Positions 31,895-39,358 of a stretch of DNA of 40,082 nt are shown piece by piece (the stretch's first letter is position 1; each line of letters starts with the position of its first letter). The notes beneath the pieces are model-generated. The model searched no databases. It saw only the letters and a program-made list of their open reading frames with translations, and was not told the origin of the DNA. The position numbers and the translations under genes are program-made. Source of the DNA: Catenulisporales bacterium (GTDB lineage: Bacteria; Actinomycetota; Actinomycetes; Streptomycetales; Catenulisporaceae); assembly GCA_019510485.1 (NCBI GenBank), contig JAEKKI010000137.1:1-40082 (forward strand). The letters are read 5' to 3'.

Positions 31895-32311
31895 GTGAAA
31901 ACACCGACCACCCCCGAAGCGGTGAGGCGCCGGGCGTTGCGGGCGGCGACGGTTGGTTCGCTCGCGGCGGTGCCCCTGCTGCTGGCGTCCCCGGCCTTCG
32001 CGGTGCACCGCGTAGCCGGCGACGACCCGGGCCCCGGCATGTCCGCCGTCGCCACCATCCTCGTCTACATCGGCATCCCGCTGGCGATCGCCTGCATCAT
32101 CGCGCTGCTGGTGATCGCGCCGTCGATAGCGCGCGGCAACCGCTACCGCCCGCACCAGCTGAGCTGGTGGGCCGCGCCGGTCTGGTTCGGCGGCCCGCAG
32201 GACGAGCACGGCGAGGCCTCGGCCCTGGCGCTGACCGGCACCTCGCTGAAGGAACTCACCGCGGTCGCCACCACGGCCCAGATCGAGGGAGGCGCCAGTG
32301 CCCGCTGGTGA
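31895..32311 (+). CDS. Small membrane protein upstream of the DUF5130 gene
   Basis: The 138-residue protein starts at GTG 31895 and has two hydrophobic segments: residues about 18-37 (VGSLAAVPLLLASPAFAV, signal-like with an AFA end) and 50-75 (VATILVYIGIPLAIACIIALLVIAP). A basic, Trp-containing segment and a polar tail follow, so one membrane anchor plus a possibly cleaved signal is likely. I do not recognise a named family. TACCGT lies six bases before GTG, again a leaderless arrangement. The last 14 bases overlap the DUF5130 gene start. The pair is a regular neighbour arrangement in actinobacteria, to my knowledge. Confidence 0.82.
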   Translation: MKTPTTPEAVRRRALRAATVGSLAAVPLLLASPAFAVHRVAGDDPGPGMSAVATILVYIGIPLAIACIIALLVIAPSIARGNRYRPHQLSWWAAPVWFGGPQDEHGEASALALTGTSLKELTAVATTAQIEGGASARW

Positions 32312-32687
32312 CGCGTTCAGCGCCGGTCAGGAACAGGACATCGCCAAGGCGATCGCCACCGCCGACGCGCAGACCGACCTGAAGTTCTCCGTCTACGTCG
32401 GCTCGGTCGAGGGCGACCTGCGCGCCCAGGCGCTGCGGCTGCACCGGCAGCTGCCCGAGGCCGACCGCGCCGTGCTGATCGTCGTCGATCCCCGGCGCAA
32501 CCAGCTGGAGATCGTGACCGGGCTGGTGGCCAAGCGCCAGGTGGACGACCGCGCCGCGGCGCTCGCCGCGGCCTCGATGGCCTCCACGTTCGCGCTCGGC
32601 GACCTGGCCGCCGGGATCGTCAACGGCCTCGGCTCGCTGATGGAGCACGCGCAGAAGGCTCCGGTGCTGCACAGCCAGCATCCGTAG
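32298..32687 (+). CDS. DUF5130 family protein (TPM-like)
   Basis: The 129-residue protein has the fold of TPM-domain-like small proteins: FSAGQEQDIAKAIATADAQTDLKFSVYVGS, then QLPEADRAVLIVVDPRRNQLEIVTG and RAAALAAASMASTFALGDLAAGIVNGL. This matches DUF5130, whose function is unknown. GTG 32298 follows GGGAGG by five bases and lies inside the preceding gene, whose TGA is at 32309-32311. That gives a 14-base overlap and probable translational coupling. It is cytoplasmic, without a signal. A 35-base palindromic terminator follows. Confidence 0.87.
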   Translation: MPAGDAFSAGQEQDIAKAIATADAQTDLKFSVYVGSVEGDLRAQALRLHRQLPEADRAVLIVVDPRRNQLEIVTGLVAKRQVDDRAAALAAASMASTFALGDLAAGIVNGLGSLMEHAQKAPVLHSQHP

Positions 32688-32698
32688 AAGACAAGACG

Positions 32699-32733
32699 AA
32701 GAGGCCCGAGCTCATCTTGAGCCCGGGCCTCTT
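32699..32733. terminator. Bidirectional terminator
   Basis: AAGAGGCCCG (32699-32708) pairs with CGGGCCTCTT (32724-32733), and after one mismatch GCTCA (32710-32714) pairs with TGAGC (32718-32722) with a 3-base loop. It separates the converging DUF5130 and pepN genes. Confidence 0.9.
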
Positions 32734-32754
32734 GGCGTGTTCACGGTCTTGGCA

Positions 32755-35331
32755 TCAAGCCGCCGACCGGTCCTTCTCCTGCGCCTTCAGGCACCGCGCG
32801 ACGGTGTCCGCGGACTCCACGAGCAGCCGCCGCAGCGCGGGAACCGGCTGCGCGGCGTCCAGGAACCGCTGGGTGGCGTCCAGCGTGCCCTGCTCGATCA
32901 CGTAGGTCGGGTACAACCCGGTCGCGATCTGCGTGGCGATCTCATGCGTCCGCGAGTTCCACACGCCCTCGACCGAGCCGAAGAACTTCTCGACGTACGG
33001 CTTGAGCAGCTCCTCGCGCTTGTCGGCCGGCACCGACTGGAAGCCGCCGATCACCGAGGCCACCGTGTGGTTGGCCAGCGTGTCGCCGTCCACCACCGAC
33101 GCCCAGGCCTCGGCCTTGGCCTCGGCGGTCGGCCGCGCCGCGCGCGCCTGCAACGCGTAGCGCTCGCCGGTGGCGGTCTTGTCCCGCTCCAGCTCCGCCT
33201 CGATCTCCGGCACGCCGGCCTTGCCCGCGATCACCAGCGCCATCAGCAGCGACCAGCGCAGCTCGGTGTCGATGGTCAGGCCGGACAGCGTCTGCGAGCC
33301 GTCCAGCAGCCCGGCGACGTAGGCCAGCTGCTCGTCGGTCAGCGCGCTGCCGGCGAACGAGCGCGCCCAGGCCAGCTGGAAGTCCGAGCCCGGGGCGGCG
33401 GCCTTCAGCTGCTCCCACGAGGCGTCGGCCAGCGCCGCCTGCCCGGTCGGGCGCCACGCCGGGTCGGCGAACAGCTCGACCGCGGACTTGGCCTGCCGCT
33501 GCAGCAGCTGCGCCACGCCGATGTCGGTCTCCCGGACGACGCCGCGCAGGACCAGCTTGAGGTAGTCGCGCGCGGCCAGCTCGGCGTTGCGCAGCATGTC
33601 CCAGGCCGCGCCCCAGCACAGGGTGCGCGGCAGCGACTCGGCGAAGTCGCCGACGTGCTCCACCAGGGTCGCCATCGAGTGCTCGTCCAGGCGGATCTTG
33701 GCGTAGGTGAGGTCGTCGTCGTTGAGCAGGACCAGGGCCGGGCGGGCCTTGCCGACCAGCTCGGCGACCTCGGTGCGGGCGCCGGTGACGTCCAGCTCCA
33801 CCCGGTCGGTGCGCACCAGGGCGCCCTCGACCATGCTGTAGAGGCCGATCGCCACGCGGTGCGGCCGCAGCGTCGGGAACTGCGAGGAGAAGCCCTCCTG
33901 CTCCACCGTGAAGGAGGTGAAGTTCCCTGCGTCGTCGACCTCGTACACCGGTCGCAGGGTGTTGGGGCCGGCGGTCTCCAGCCAGAGCTTCGCCCACTCC
34001 TTCAGATCGCGGCCGGAGGTCTCCTCCAGGGCGCCGAGCAGGTCCGCCAGGGTGGTGTTGCGCCACTCGTGCCGGTCGAAGTAGGCGCGCACGCCCTCGA
34101 AGAAGTGGTCGTCGCCGACCCAGGCCACCAGCTGCTTCAGGACCGAGGCGCCCTTGGCGTAGGTGATGCCGTCGAAGTTCACCATCACGTCTTCGAGGTC
34201 GCCGATCTCCGCGACGATCGGATGCGTGCTGGGGAGCTGGTCCTGCCGGTAGCCCCAGGACTTCTCGCCGTTGGCGAAGGTGGTCCAGGCGTCCTTGAAG
34301 CGGGTGGCCGCCACCATCGAGTAGAAGGCGGTGAAGGTCGCGAACGACTCGTTCAGCCACAGGTCGTTCCACCACTGCATGGTGACCAGGTCGCCGAACC
34401 ACATGTGCGCCATCTCGTGCAGGATGACCTCGGCGCGCTGCTCGTAGGCGGCGTCGGTGACCTTCGAGCGGAAGATCATCTCCTCCCGGAAGGTGACACA
34501 GCCGGCGTTCTCCATCGCGCCGGCGTTGAACTCCGGCACGAACAGCTGGTCGTACTTGGCGAACGGGTAGTCGCGCTGGAACTTCTCGGTGAAGAAGTCG
34601 AAGCCCTGCCGCGTGACCTCGAAGATCTCCTCCGGGCGCAGGTACTGGGCCAGCGAGGTGCGGATCGCCACGGCCAACGGGATCTTCTGGCCGCGCTTGG
34701 TCGTGTGCTCGGCGCGGGCCACCTGGTACTTCCCGGCGACCAGCGCGGTGATGTAGGAGGAGATGGGCGGGGTCGCGGCGAAGGACCACGTGGCGTTGCC
34801 GTCGCCGCGCGACTCCGGGGCCGGGGTGGGGGAGTTGGAGAAGATCTCCCAGCTGTCCGGCGCGGTGACCGTGAAGGTGAAGGCCGCCTTCAGGTCCGGC
34901 TGCTCGAACACTGCGAACACGCGGCGCGAGTCCGGCACCTCGAACTGCGAGTAGAGGTACGCCTCGCCGTCCACCGGGTCGATCATCCGGTGCAGGCCCT
35001 CGCCGGTGTTCATGTAGGCGCAGTCGGCGACCACGCGAAGTTCGTTGTCGGCCTGCAGGCCCGCCAGCGCGATGCGGCTGTCCTTGAACGCCTCGGCGGG
35101 GTCGACTTGCCGGCCGTTGAGAGTGATCTCCCGCACGCCGGGGGCGATCAGGTCGATGAACGTCGAGGCGCCGGGCGTGCGCGCCTGGAAGCGGACTGTC
35201 GTCTCCGACGTGTAGGTCTTCGCCGCCGGATCGGGGGCGCTGGACCAGTCCAGCTTCACATCGTAGGACTGGACGTCCAGCAGCGCGGCGCGCTCCTGGG
35301 CCTCCTCGCGAGTCAGATTAGTACCGGGCAC
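32755..35331 (-). CDS. pepN: Aminopeptidase N (M1 zinc metallopeptidase)
   Basis: The 858-residue enzyme removes N-terminal residues from peptides. The exopeptidase motif GAMEN is at 271-275. The zinc site is H305-E306-x2-H309 (HEMAHMW) with the third ligand E328 in WLNESFA. The long C-terminal helical ERAP1-like domain (about 540-858) is complete. GTG 35331 is chosen because it gives the usual actinobacterial start PGTNLTREEAQERAALLDV, with AAGGAG about ten bases upstream; the frame is open to 35601. It is divergent from the nitroreductase gene and cytoplasmic. All catalytic residues are present. Confidence 0.96.
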   Translation of the reverse strand: MPGTNLTREEAQERAALLDVQSYDVKLDWSSAPDPAAKTYTSETTVRFQARTPGASTFIDLIAPGVREITLNGRQVDPAEAFKDSRIALAGLQADNELRVVADCAYMNTGEGLHRMIDPVDGEAYLYSQFEVPDSRRVFAVFEQPDLKAAFTFTVTAPDSWEIFSNSPTPAPESRGDGNATWSFAATPPISSYITALVAGKYQVARAEHTTKRGQKIPLAVAIRTSLAQYLRPEEIFEVTRQGFDFFTEKFQRDYPFAKYDQLFVPEFNAGAMENAGCVTFREEMIFRSKVTDAAYEQRAEVILHEMAHMWFGDLVTMQWWNDLWLNESFATFTAFYSMVAATRFKDAWTTFANGEKSWGYRQDQLPSTHPIVAEIGDLEDVMVNFDGITYAKGASVLKQLVAWVGDDHFFEGVRAYFDRHEWRNTTLADLLGALEETSGRDLKEWAKLWLETAGPNTLRPVYEVDDAGNFTSFTVEQEGFSSQFPTLRPHRVAIGLYSMVEGALVRTDRVELDVTGARTEVAELVGKARPALVLLNDDDLTYAKIRLDEHSMATLVEHVGDFAESLPRTLCWGAAWDMLRNAELAARDYLKLVLRGVVRETDIGVAQLLQRQAKSAVELFADPAWRPTGQAALADASWEQLKAAAPGSDFQLAWARSFAGSALTDEQLAYVAGLLDGSQTLSGLTIDTELRWSLLMALVIAGKAGVPEIEAELERDKTATGERYALQARAARPTAEAKAEAWASVVDGDTLANHTVASVIGGFQSVPADKREELLKPYVEKFFGSVEGVWNSRTHEIATQIATGLYPTYVIEQGTLDATQRFLDAAQPVPALRRLLVESADTVARCLKAQEKDRSAA

Positions 35332-35443
35332 CCTTGCACGGCTCCTTGTCACCTCGGATGGAATTGTTTGCCTCGATCCTTGCACGATCGCCCGGTTGGC
35401 CGCCCCCGGGATTAGCCGCAGGTCCCCGGGCGTTGACTCGCGT

Positions 35444-36073
35444 ATGAGCTCCCCTGCCGAGGCCCCGTCGCGCGACGTGGCCGATTTCTGGTTCGACCCG
35501 CTGTGCCCCTGGGCCTGGATGACCTCCCGCTGGATGCTGGAGGTGGAGAAGACCCGGCCGGTGGACGTGCGCTGGCACGTCATGTCGCTGTCGGTGCTCA
35601 ACGAGCACCGCGACGACCTGTCCCAGAGCTACCGCGACATGATGGACCGCGGCTGGGGCCCGGTCCGCGTGGTGATCGCCGCGCAGCAGGAGTACGGCGA
35701 CGAATACGTGCTCCCGCTGTACACCGCGCTGGGCAATCGCCGCCATCCCGGCGGCCGCGAGTACACCCGGGAGGTGATCATCGAGGCGTTGGAGGAGGCG
35801 GGGCTGCCGGCCGCCTTGGCTGACGCCGCCGACACCGACCGGTACGACGAGGCGTTGCGCAAGTCGCATGCCGAGGGCATCGGCCTGGTCGGGCAGGACG
35901 TCGGGACGCCGGTGATCGCGGTGAACGGCGTGGCGTTCTTCGGTCCGGTGGTGACGCCGGCTCCGAAGGGTGAAGCGGCGGCCAAGCTGTGGGATGGGTG
36001 CTTGCTGGTGGCGTCCACGCCGGGGTTCTTCGAACTGAAGCGGACGCGGACTCAGGAGCCGATCTTCGACTGA
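35444..36073 (+). CDS. Mycothiol-dependent nitroreductase-like protein (Rv2466c family) with a CPWA active site
   Basis: This 209-residue DsbA-like protein matches the Rv2466c family along its length: VADFWFDPLCPWAWMTSRW, HVMSLSVLNEHRDDL, RGWGPVRVVIAAQQEYG and GTPVIAVNGVAFFGPV, with the end ELKRTRTQEPIFD. Rv2466c reduces substrates, including nitro-prodrugs, with mycothiol through a CPWC active site. Here the site is C21-P-W-A24, so the second cysteine is missing. It could still form a mixed disulfide with mycothiol through C21 alone. ATG 35444 lacks a clear Shine-Dalgarno. It is divergent from pepN. Confidence 0.9.
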   Translation: MSSPAEAPSRDVADFWFDPLCPWAWMTSRWMLEVEKTRPVDVRWHVMSLSVLNEHRDDLSQSYRDMMDRGWGPVRVVIAAQQEYGDEYVLPLYTALGNRRHPGGREYTREVIIEALEEAGLPAALADAADTDRYDEALRKSHAEGIGLVGQDVGTPVIAVNGVAFFGPVVTPAPKGEAAAKLWDGCLLVASTPGFFELKRTRTQEPIFD

Positions 36074-36188
36074 GTCTCCACCGAGCTCTACTGAGTCGGG
36101 GCGGCGGCGGGGAGCCAGCCCCGGCGCCCCTCGTGAAAAGTGTCAGGACTGCGGGCGTACCGCAGTGCTAACCTGCTGTCGCTGGTAA

Positions 36189-36266
<78 letters not shown>

Positions 36267-36279
36267 GACGTGCTAGTTC

Positions 36280-36314
36280 ACACCGCCGACCCGGGGTAAC
36301 CGGGTCGGCGGTGT
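36280..36314 (+). terminator. Terminator of tRNA-Pro
   Basis: ACACCGCCGACCCGG (36280-36294) and CCGGGTCGGCGGTGT (36300-36314) form a perfect 15-bp stem with loop GGTAA, 17 bases after the tRNA. It is followed by tcgtcgttgtcgtt, moderately T-rich. Confidence 0.85.
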
Positions 36315-36351
36315 TCGTCGTTGTCGTTCGTCGTTGTCGTTCGTCGTTGTC
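36313..36351. repeat. 13-bp tandem repeat (3 copies)
   Basis: GTTCGTCGTTGTC occurs three times head to tail at 36313-36325, 36326-36338 and 36339-36351 without change. It follows the tRNA-Pro terminator directly, in apparently non-coding DNA. Confidence 0.9.
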
Positions 36352-36391
36352 AGGGATGGGTCGGAGCGGACGGCGGGTGTCGAGTGCTCGA

Positions 36392-36841
36392 CTACTCCCT
36401 CGGCCGTGACACGTCCCGCGCCCGCATCGCCTTCGCTGGACCCAGCCGGTTCGCCGAGGGCGAGCCGCCGTCGTAGAGCGAGCGATCGCCGCCGCGATTC
36501 TGGCCCTCCGTCTTGCCATCGCCTCGGCCGCCGCGTCTGGGTGCCGGCCCGCGTTCTCGACTACTACCCGTACTACTCGTACTACCCGTACTACCCGGCT
36601 GCCCTTCGGTGCTCGGGCTCTCGGCTGTCGCGGATCCAGCCCTGGCCTGCTCCATCCCGTTCGCCGCTTGCGCCGCCCTGCGCAGTTCCTCCCCGAGCGG
36701 CGAGCGCGGCGGCGCCGGCTTGGGCCGGGCTGCGGGCACCGCGCGCGTCTCCGGCTGGCGCTGACGGCTGTGGCGAGGGGCCGCCACACCGTGCTCCCCG
36801 GGCTTGGGACCGCCTCTGCGGCCGAGGCTCTCAATGGTCAT
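36392..36841 (-). CDS. Low-complexity Arg/Pro/Gly-rich hypothetical protein
   Basis: A 149-residue frame starts at ATG 36841 (MTIESLGRRGG), divergent from nei with 56 bases between the starts. It is rich in Arg, Pro, Gly and Ser, with one short helical segment (LGEELRRAAQAANGMEQAR) and a GST repeat encoded by 9-bp tandem units. It would be disordered. Third-position GC is fairly high and the frame is uninterrupted, but neither shows that it is translated. I recognise no family. The plus strand of this stretch also carries an open frame continuous with nei, which is less likely because nei has a precise family start. Confidence 0.5.
   Translation of the reverse strand: MTIESLGRRGGPKPGEHGVAAPRHSRQRQPETRAVPAARPKPAPPRSPLGEELRRAAQAANGMEQARAGSATAESPSTEGQPGSTGSTSSTGSSRERGPAPRRGGRGDGKTEGQNRGGDRSLYDGGSPSANRLGPAKAMRARDVSRPRE
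36562..36597. repeat. 9-bp tandem repeat (4 copies)
   Basis: TACTACCCG is repeated four times (36562-36597), the second copy reading TACTACTCG. On the minus strand it encodes GST/SST triplets of the low-complexity protein; copy changes would stay in frame. Confidence 0.85.
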
Positions 36842-36897
36842 CGGGCTTCCGCCTTCGTCAAATTCGAGTGTCGGTGGGGACGCGTAGTGTCTTTGGT

Positions 36898-37728
36898 ATG
36901 CCCGAAGGTCACGTGATTCACCGTCTTGCCGCAAAACTCGACACCGTCTTCACCGCTGAGCTCGACTCAGCCTCGCCCTTCTCCGAGGTCAGGAGCCCGC
37001 AGGGGCGGTTCGACGCGGGCGCGAAGATTGTCGCCGATCTGCCGTACTCCGGTTCGGAAGCGCATGGCAAACATCTGTTCGTCGGTTTCGGGGACGAGCG
37101 CTGGATCCACGTGCATCTCGGGCTCTACGGCAAGTTCTTCGTCAGCCCCGAGCCGGCCGGGCCGGTGATCGGGCAGGTGCGCCTGCGGCTGGTCGGCAAG
37201 TCCGGGCACGCCGACCTGCGCGGCGCCTCGGCGTGTGACCTCTACGGGCCCGACGAGCGTGCCGCCATGCTGCGCCGGCTCGGTCCGGATCCGCTGCGCG
37301 CCGACGCCGACCCGGACAAGGCCTGGCGCAAGATCTCGGCGAGCCCGCTGACCATCGCGGAGCTGCTGATGGAGCAGTCGGTGCTGTCCGGCGTCGGCAA
37401 CGTGTACCGGGCCGAGGTGTTGTTCCGCGCCGGGATCGACCCGTACCGCAAGGGCCGGGACCTGACTCGCGAAGAGTGGGACGGGATCTGGGCCGACTTG
37501 GTCGTGCTGATGGCCGAGGGGACGCGGATCGGGCGGATCGACACCGTGCGGCCGGAGCACACGCCGGAGGCGATGGGGCGTCCGCCGCGCAAGGACGACC
37601 ACGGCGGCGAGGTGTACGCCTACCGGCGCTCCGGGCAGCCGTGCCTGGTGTGCGGGACGCCGATCGCGACAGCCGGCGTACGGGACCGGAATCTGTTCTG
37701 GTGTCCCGGATGCCAGAAGGTTGCGTGA
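36898..37728 (+). CDS. nei: DNA glycosylase/AP lyase of the Fpg/Nei family (Nei-like)
   Basis: The 276-residue enzyme excises oxidised pyrimidines. After removal of Met the protein begins PEGHVIHRLA: P2 is the catalytic nucleophile, E3 its partner. MPEGH rather than MPELP points to Nei/endonuclease VIII and not Fpg. The H2TH region contains ELLMEQSVLSGVGNVYRAEVLFRAGIDP with its conserved GVGNVY, and the zinc finger has C249, C252, C269 and C272 with R264 in the loop. ATG 36898 is fixed by the family N-terminus. TAGTGT at 36885-36890 lies seven bases before it, as in a leaderless promoter. It is divergent from the low-complexity gene. Confidence 0.94.
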   Translation: MPEGHVIHRLAAKLDTVFTAELDSASPFSEVRSPQGRFDAGAKIVADLPYSGSEAHGKHLFVGFGDERWIHVHLGLYGKFFVSPEPAGPVIGQVRLRLVGKSGHADLRGASACDLYGPDERAAMLRRLGPDPLRADADPDKAWRKISASPLTIAELLMEQSVLSGVGNVYRAEVLFRAGIDPYRKGRDLTREEWDGIWADLVVLMAEGTRIGRIDTVRPEHTPEAMGRPPRKDDHGGEVYAYRRSGQPCLVCGTPIATAGVRDRNLFWCPGCQKVA

Positions 37729-37747
37729 CGCTGGGGGATTTGAGGTA

Positions 37748-37801
37748 TTTGAGGCACTTGAGATGGCTCCGGCACCGGCCGGATGTCTCAGGTGCCTCAA
37801 A
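37748..37801 (+). terminator. Long two-part hairpin after nei
   Basis: TTTGAGGCACTTGAGA (37748-37763) pairs with TCTCAGGTGCCTCAAA (37786-37801) with one G-T pair, and inside TCCGGC (37768-37773) pairs with GCCGGA (37778-37783). The result is a 22-pair structure, 20 bases beyond the nei stop. It is less GC-rich than the other terminators and has no U-tract. Confidence 0.7.
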
Positions 37802-37844
37802 CGCGCCACTCGGCCGCGCACCGTGACCGGGTGATGATCGGAGG

Positions 37845-37874
37845 GTGACGAACCGGGCGTACTCCCGATATGGT
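37845..37874 (+). promoter_or_regulatory. Candidate leaderless promoter of the phosphatase gene
   Basis: GTGACG (37845-37850), 18 bases, then TATGGT (37869-37874), followed in six bases by ATG 37881. This supports that start over the in-frame GTG at 37845, which coincides with the -35 element. Confidence 0.5.
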
Positions 37875-37880
37875 TCGCCC

Positions 37881-39161
37881 ATGACCGCGGACTCGGGGAA
37901 TGGGCGGTCCGGCGGGCGAGCGGCCTCCGGGCGCCGCCGTCGCTTCGGCGACGGCGGCCGCTTCGCCGATGCCAGATTCGGCCGGTGGATCACCGACCAC
38001 GCCATGGCCTCCGACCTGTACCTGTTGCCGGCCCTGGGCATGGTGGCCGTCGGCTTCGGCATGCTGACCGTCGCCTTCCCCGAGGGCTGGACCCCGGCGA
38101 TGCTGGCGCTGCCGGTGCTGGCCGGCGGGCTGCTGATGAAGCTGCGCGGACAGCTTCTCCTACTCCTGATCTGCATCACGGTGCTGGTGGCAGTGTCCTG
38201 GAACCACGAGCGCGCCGGCGTGGCCTTCGGCTCGGCCCTGGCGGTGTTCGCCACCGCGGCGCTGGTGATACTGACCTCCCGCTCGCGCCTGCGCCTGGGC
38301 GTCCAGGGCACCCGCGGCGAGGCGATGCTGTTCGACCTGCGCGAACGCCTGCGCGCCCAGGGCCTGGTCCCCCGCCTGCCCCCGGACTGGCACGTCGACA
38401 TGTCGATCCGCTCCGCCGGCGGCCAGTCCTTCGCCGGCGACTTCCTCATCGCCGCCCTGTCCCGCCCGGCCTTCCCTGCCCCGCGCCACCCGGAACCGGC
38501 CGAGACCGTCGTCGGCGCCACAGCCGCCCTGACCCCCGCGGTCCCCGGACCCGCTGCCACGGGCGACTCAGACGTCCTCGACACCGACGAACCACCCACC
38601 CACGGCCAGACCCTCGAACTCGGCCTGGTGGACGTCAGCGGCAAGGGCCTGGCCGCCGGCACCCGCGCCCTCCTGCTCTCCGGAGCCTTCGGCGGCCTGC
38701 TGGGCACGGTCCCCTCCCGCGACTTCCTCACCGCCGCGAACAAGTACCTGCTGCGCCAGGACTGGGACGAAGGCTTCGCCACCGCCGTCCACCTGGTCGT
38801 CGAACTGGAAACCGGCCACTACCGCTTCCACAGCGCCGGCCACCCCCCGATCGCCCGCCTCACCGCCAAAACCGGCCGCTGGTCCACCGAAGAAGCCGAG
38901 GGCCCCCTTCTCGGCATCCTCGACGACGCCCGCTTCCCCGCCACCGAGGGCTACCTCGACCGCGGCGACGCCCTCCTACTGTTCACCGACGGCCTCGTCG
39001 AACGCCCCGGCCGCGACCTCGACGAAGGCCTCGACCGCCTCCTCGGCGCCGCCGAGACCAGGCTCACCGCCGGCTTCACCGGCGGCGCCGACCGGCTGAT
39101 CAACGAGGTGGCGCCGAACGTCAAGGACGACCGGGCTTTGGTCGTGGTGTGGCGCACGTAG
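37881..39161 (+). CDS. Membrane PP2C-type phosphatase (SpoIIE/RsbU domain)
   Basis: The 426-residue protein begins with a basic, Gly/Arg-rich 40 residues, then about four hydrophobic helices between residues 45 and 140, such as LYLLPALGMVAVGFGML and GQLLLLLICITVLVAV. The C-terminal half is a SpoIIE/PP2C phosphatase: IRSAGGQSFAGDF and LVDVSGKG provide metal-binding Asp residues, followed by SAGHPPIARL, LLLFTDGLVE and VKDDRALVVVW. A Pro/Ala-rich loop of about 40 residues is inserted between the first two motifs. Such proteins dephosphorylate anti-sigma-factor antagonists, and the membrane part may sense the signal. No partner anti-sigma genes are nearby. GTG 37845 is an alternative start. Confidence 0.92.
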   Translation: MTADSGNGRSGGRAASGRRRRFGDGGRFADARFGRWITDHAMASDLYLLPALGMVAVGFGMLTVAFPEGWTPAMLALPVLAGGLLMKLRGQLLLLLICITVLVAVSWNHERAGVAFGSALAVFATAALVILTSRSRLRLGVQGTRGEAMLFDLRERLRAQGLVPRLPPDWHVDMSIRSAGGQSFAGDFLIAALSRPAFPAPRHPEPAETVVGATAALTPAVPGPAATGDSDVLDTDEPPTHGQTLELGLVDVSGKGLAAGTRALLLSGAFGGLLGTVPSRDFLTAANKYLLRQDWDEGFATAVHLVVELETGHYRFHSAGHPPIARLTAKTGRWSTEEAEGPLLGILDDARFPATEGYLDRGDALLLFTDGLVERPGRDLDEGLDRLLGAAETRLTAGFTGGADRLINEVAPNVKDDRALVVVWRT

Positions 39162-39255
39162 GGGCGGGGCGGTGTCGGCGGGTAACGGAGGTGAGAACGA
39201 GGCGGGGAGTATGCCAAGATAGACGCACGCGCGGCTCCCCGGTGGAGCGGCGGGT

Positions 39256-39326
39256 GCGGATGTAGCTCAATGGTAGAGTCTCTGCCTTCCAAGCAGATTG
39301 TGCGGGTTCGATTCCCGTCATCCGCT
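39256..39326 (+). tRNA. tRNA-Gly(UCC)
   Basis: Acceptor GCGGATG (39256-39262) pairs with CATCCGC (39319-39325), discriminator T39326. D arm GCTC-AATGGTA-GAGT, anticodon stem TCTGC/GCAGA around CTTCCAA with anticodon TCC, T arm CGGGTTCGATTCCCG. It is 71 bases without an encoded CCA. An IS21-family element begins about 33 bases downstream. Confidence 0.95.
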
Positions 39327-39358
39327 CTCAGGACTTCGAGCCCAGCTCAGGCGGTTGC

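Noticed and set aside
32737-35415. 892-codon plus-strand open frame
   Set aside because: It is antisense to the complete aminopeptidase N with all catalytic motifs; a shadow frame.
36313-36351. CRISPR array
   Set aside because: The repeats are directly adjacent 13-bp units without spacers and no cas genes are nearby.
39256-39340. Integrated island attachment site at the tRNA-Gly 3' end
   Set aside because: No integrase and no second copy of the tRNA end is seen in the window; the neighbouring element is an IS21-type insertion.
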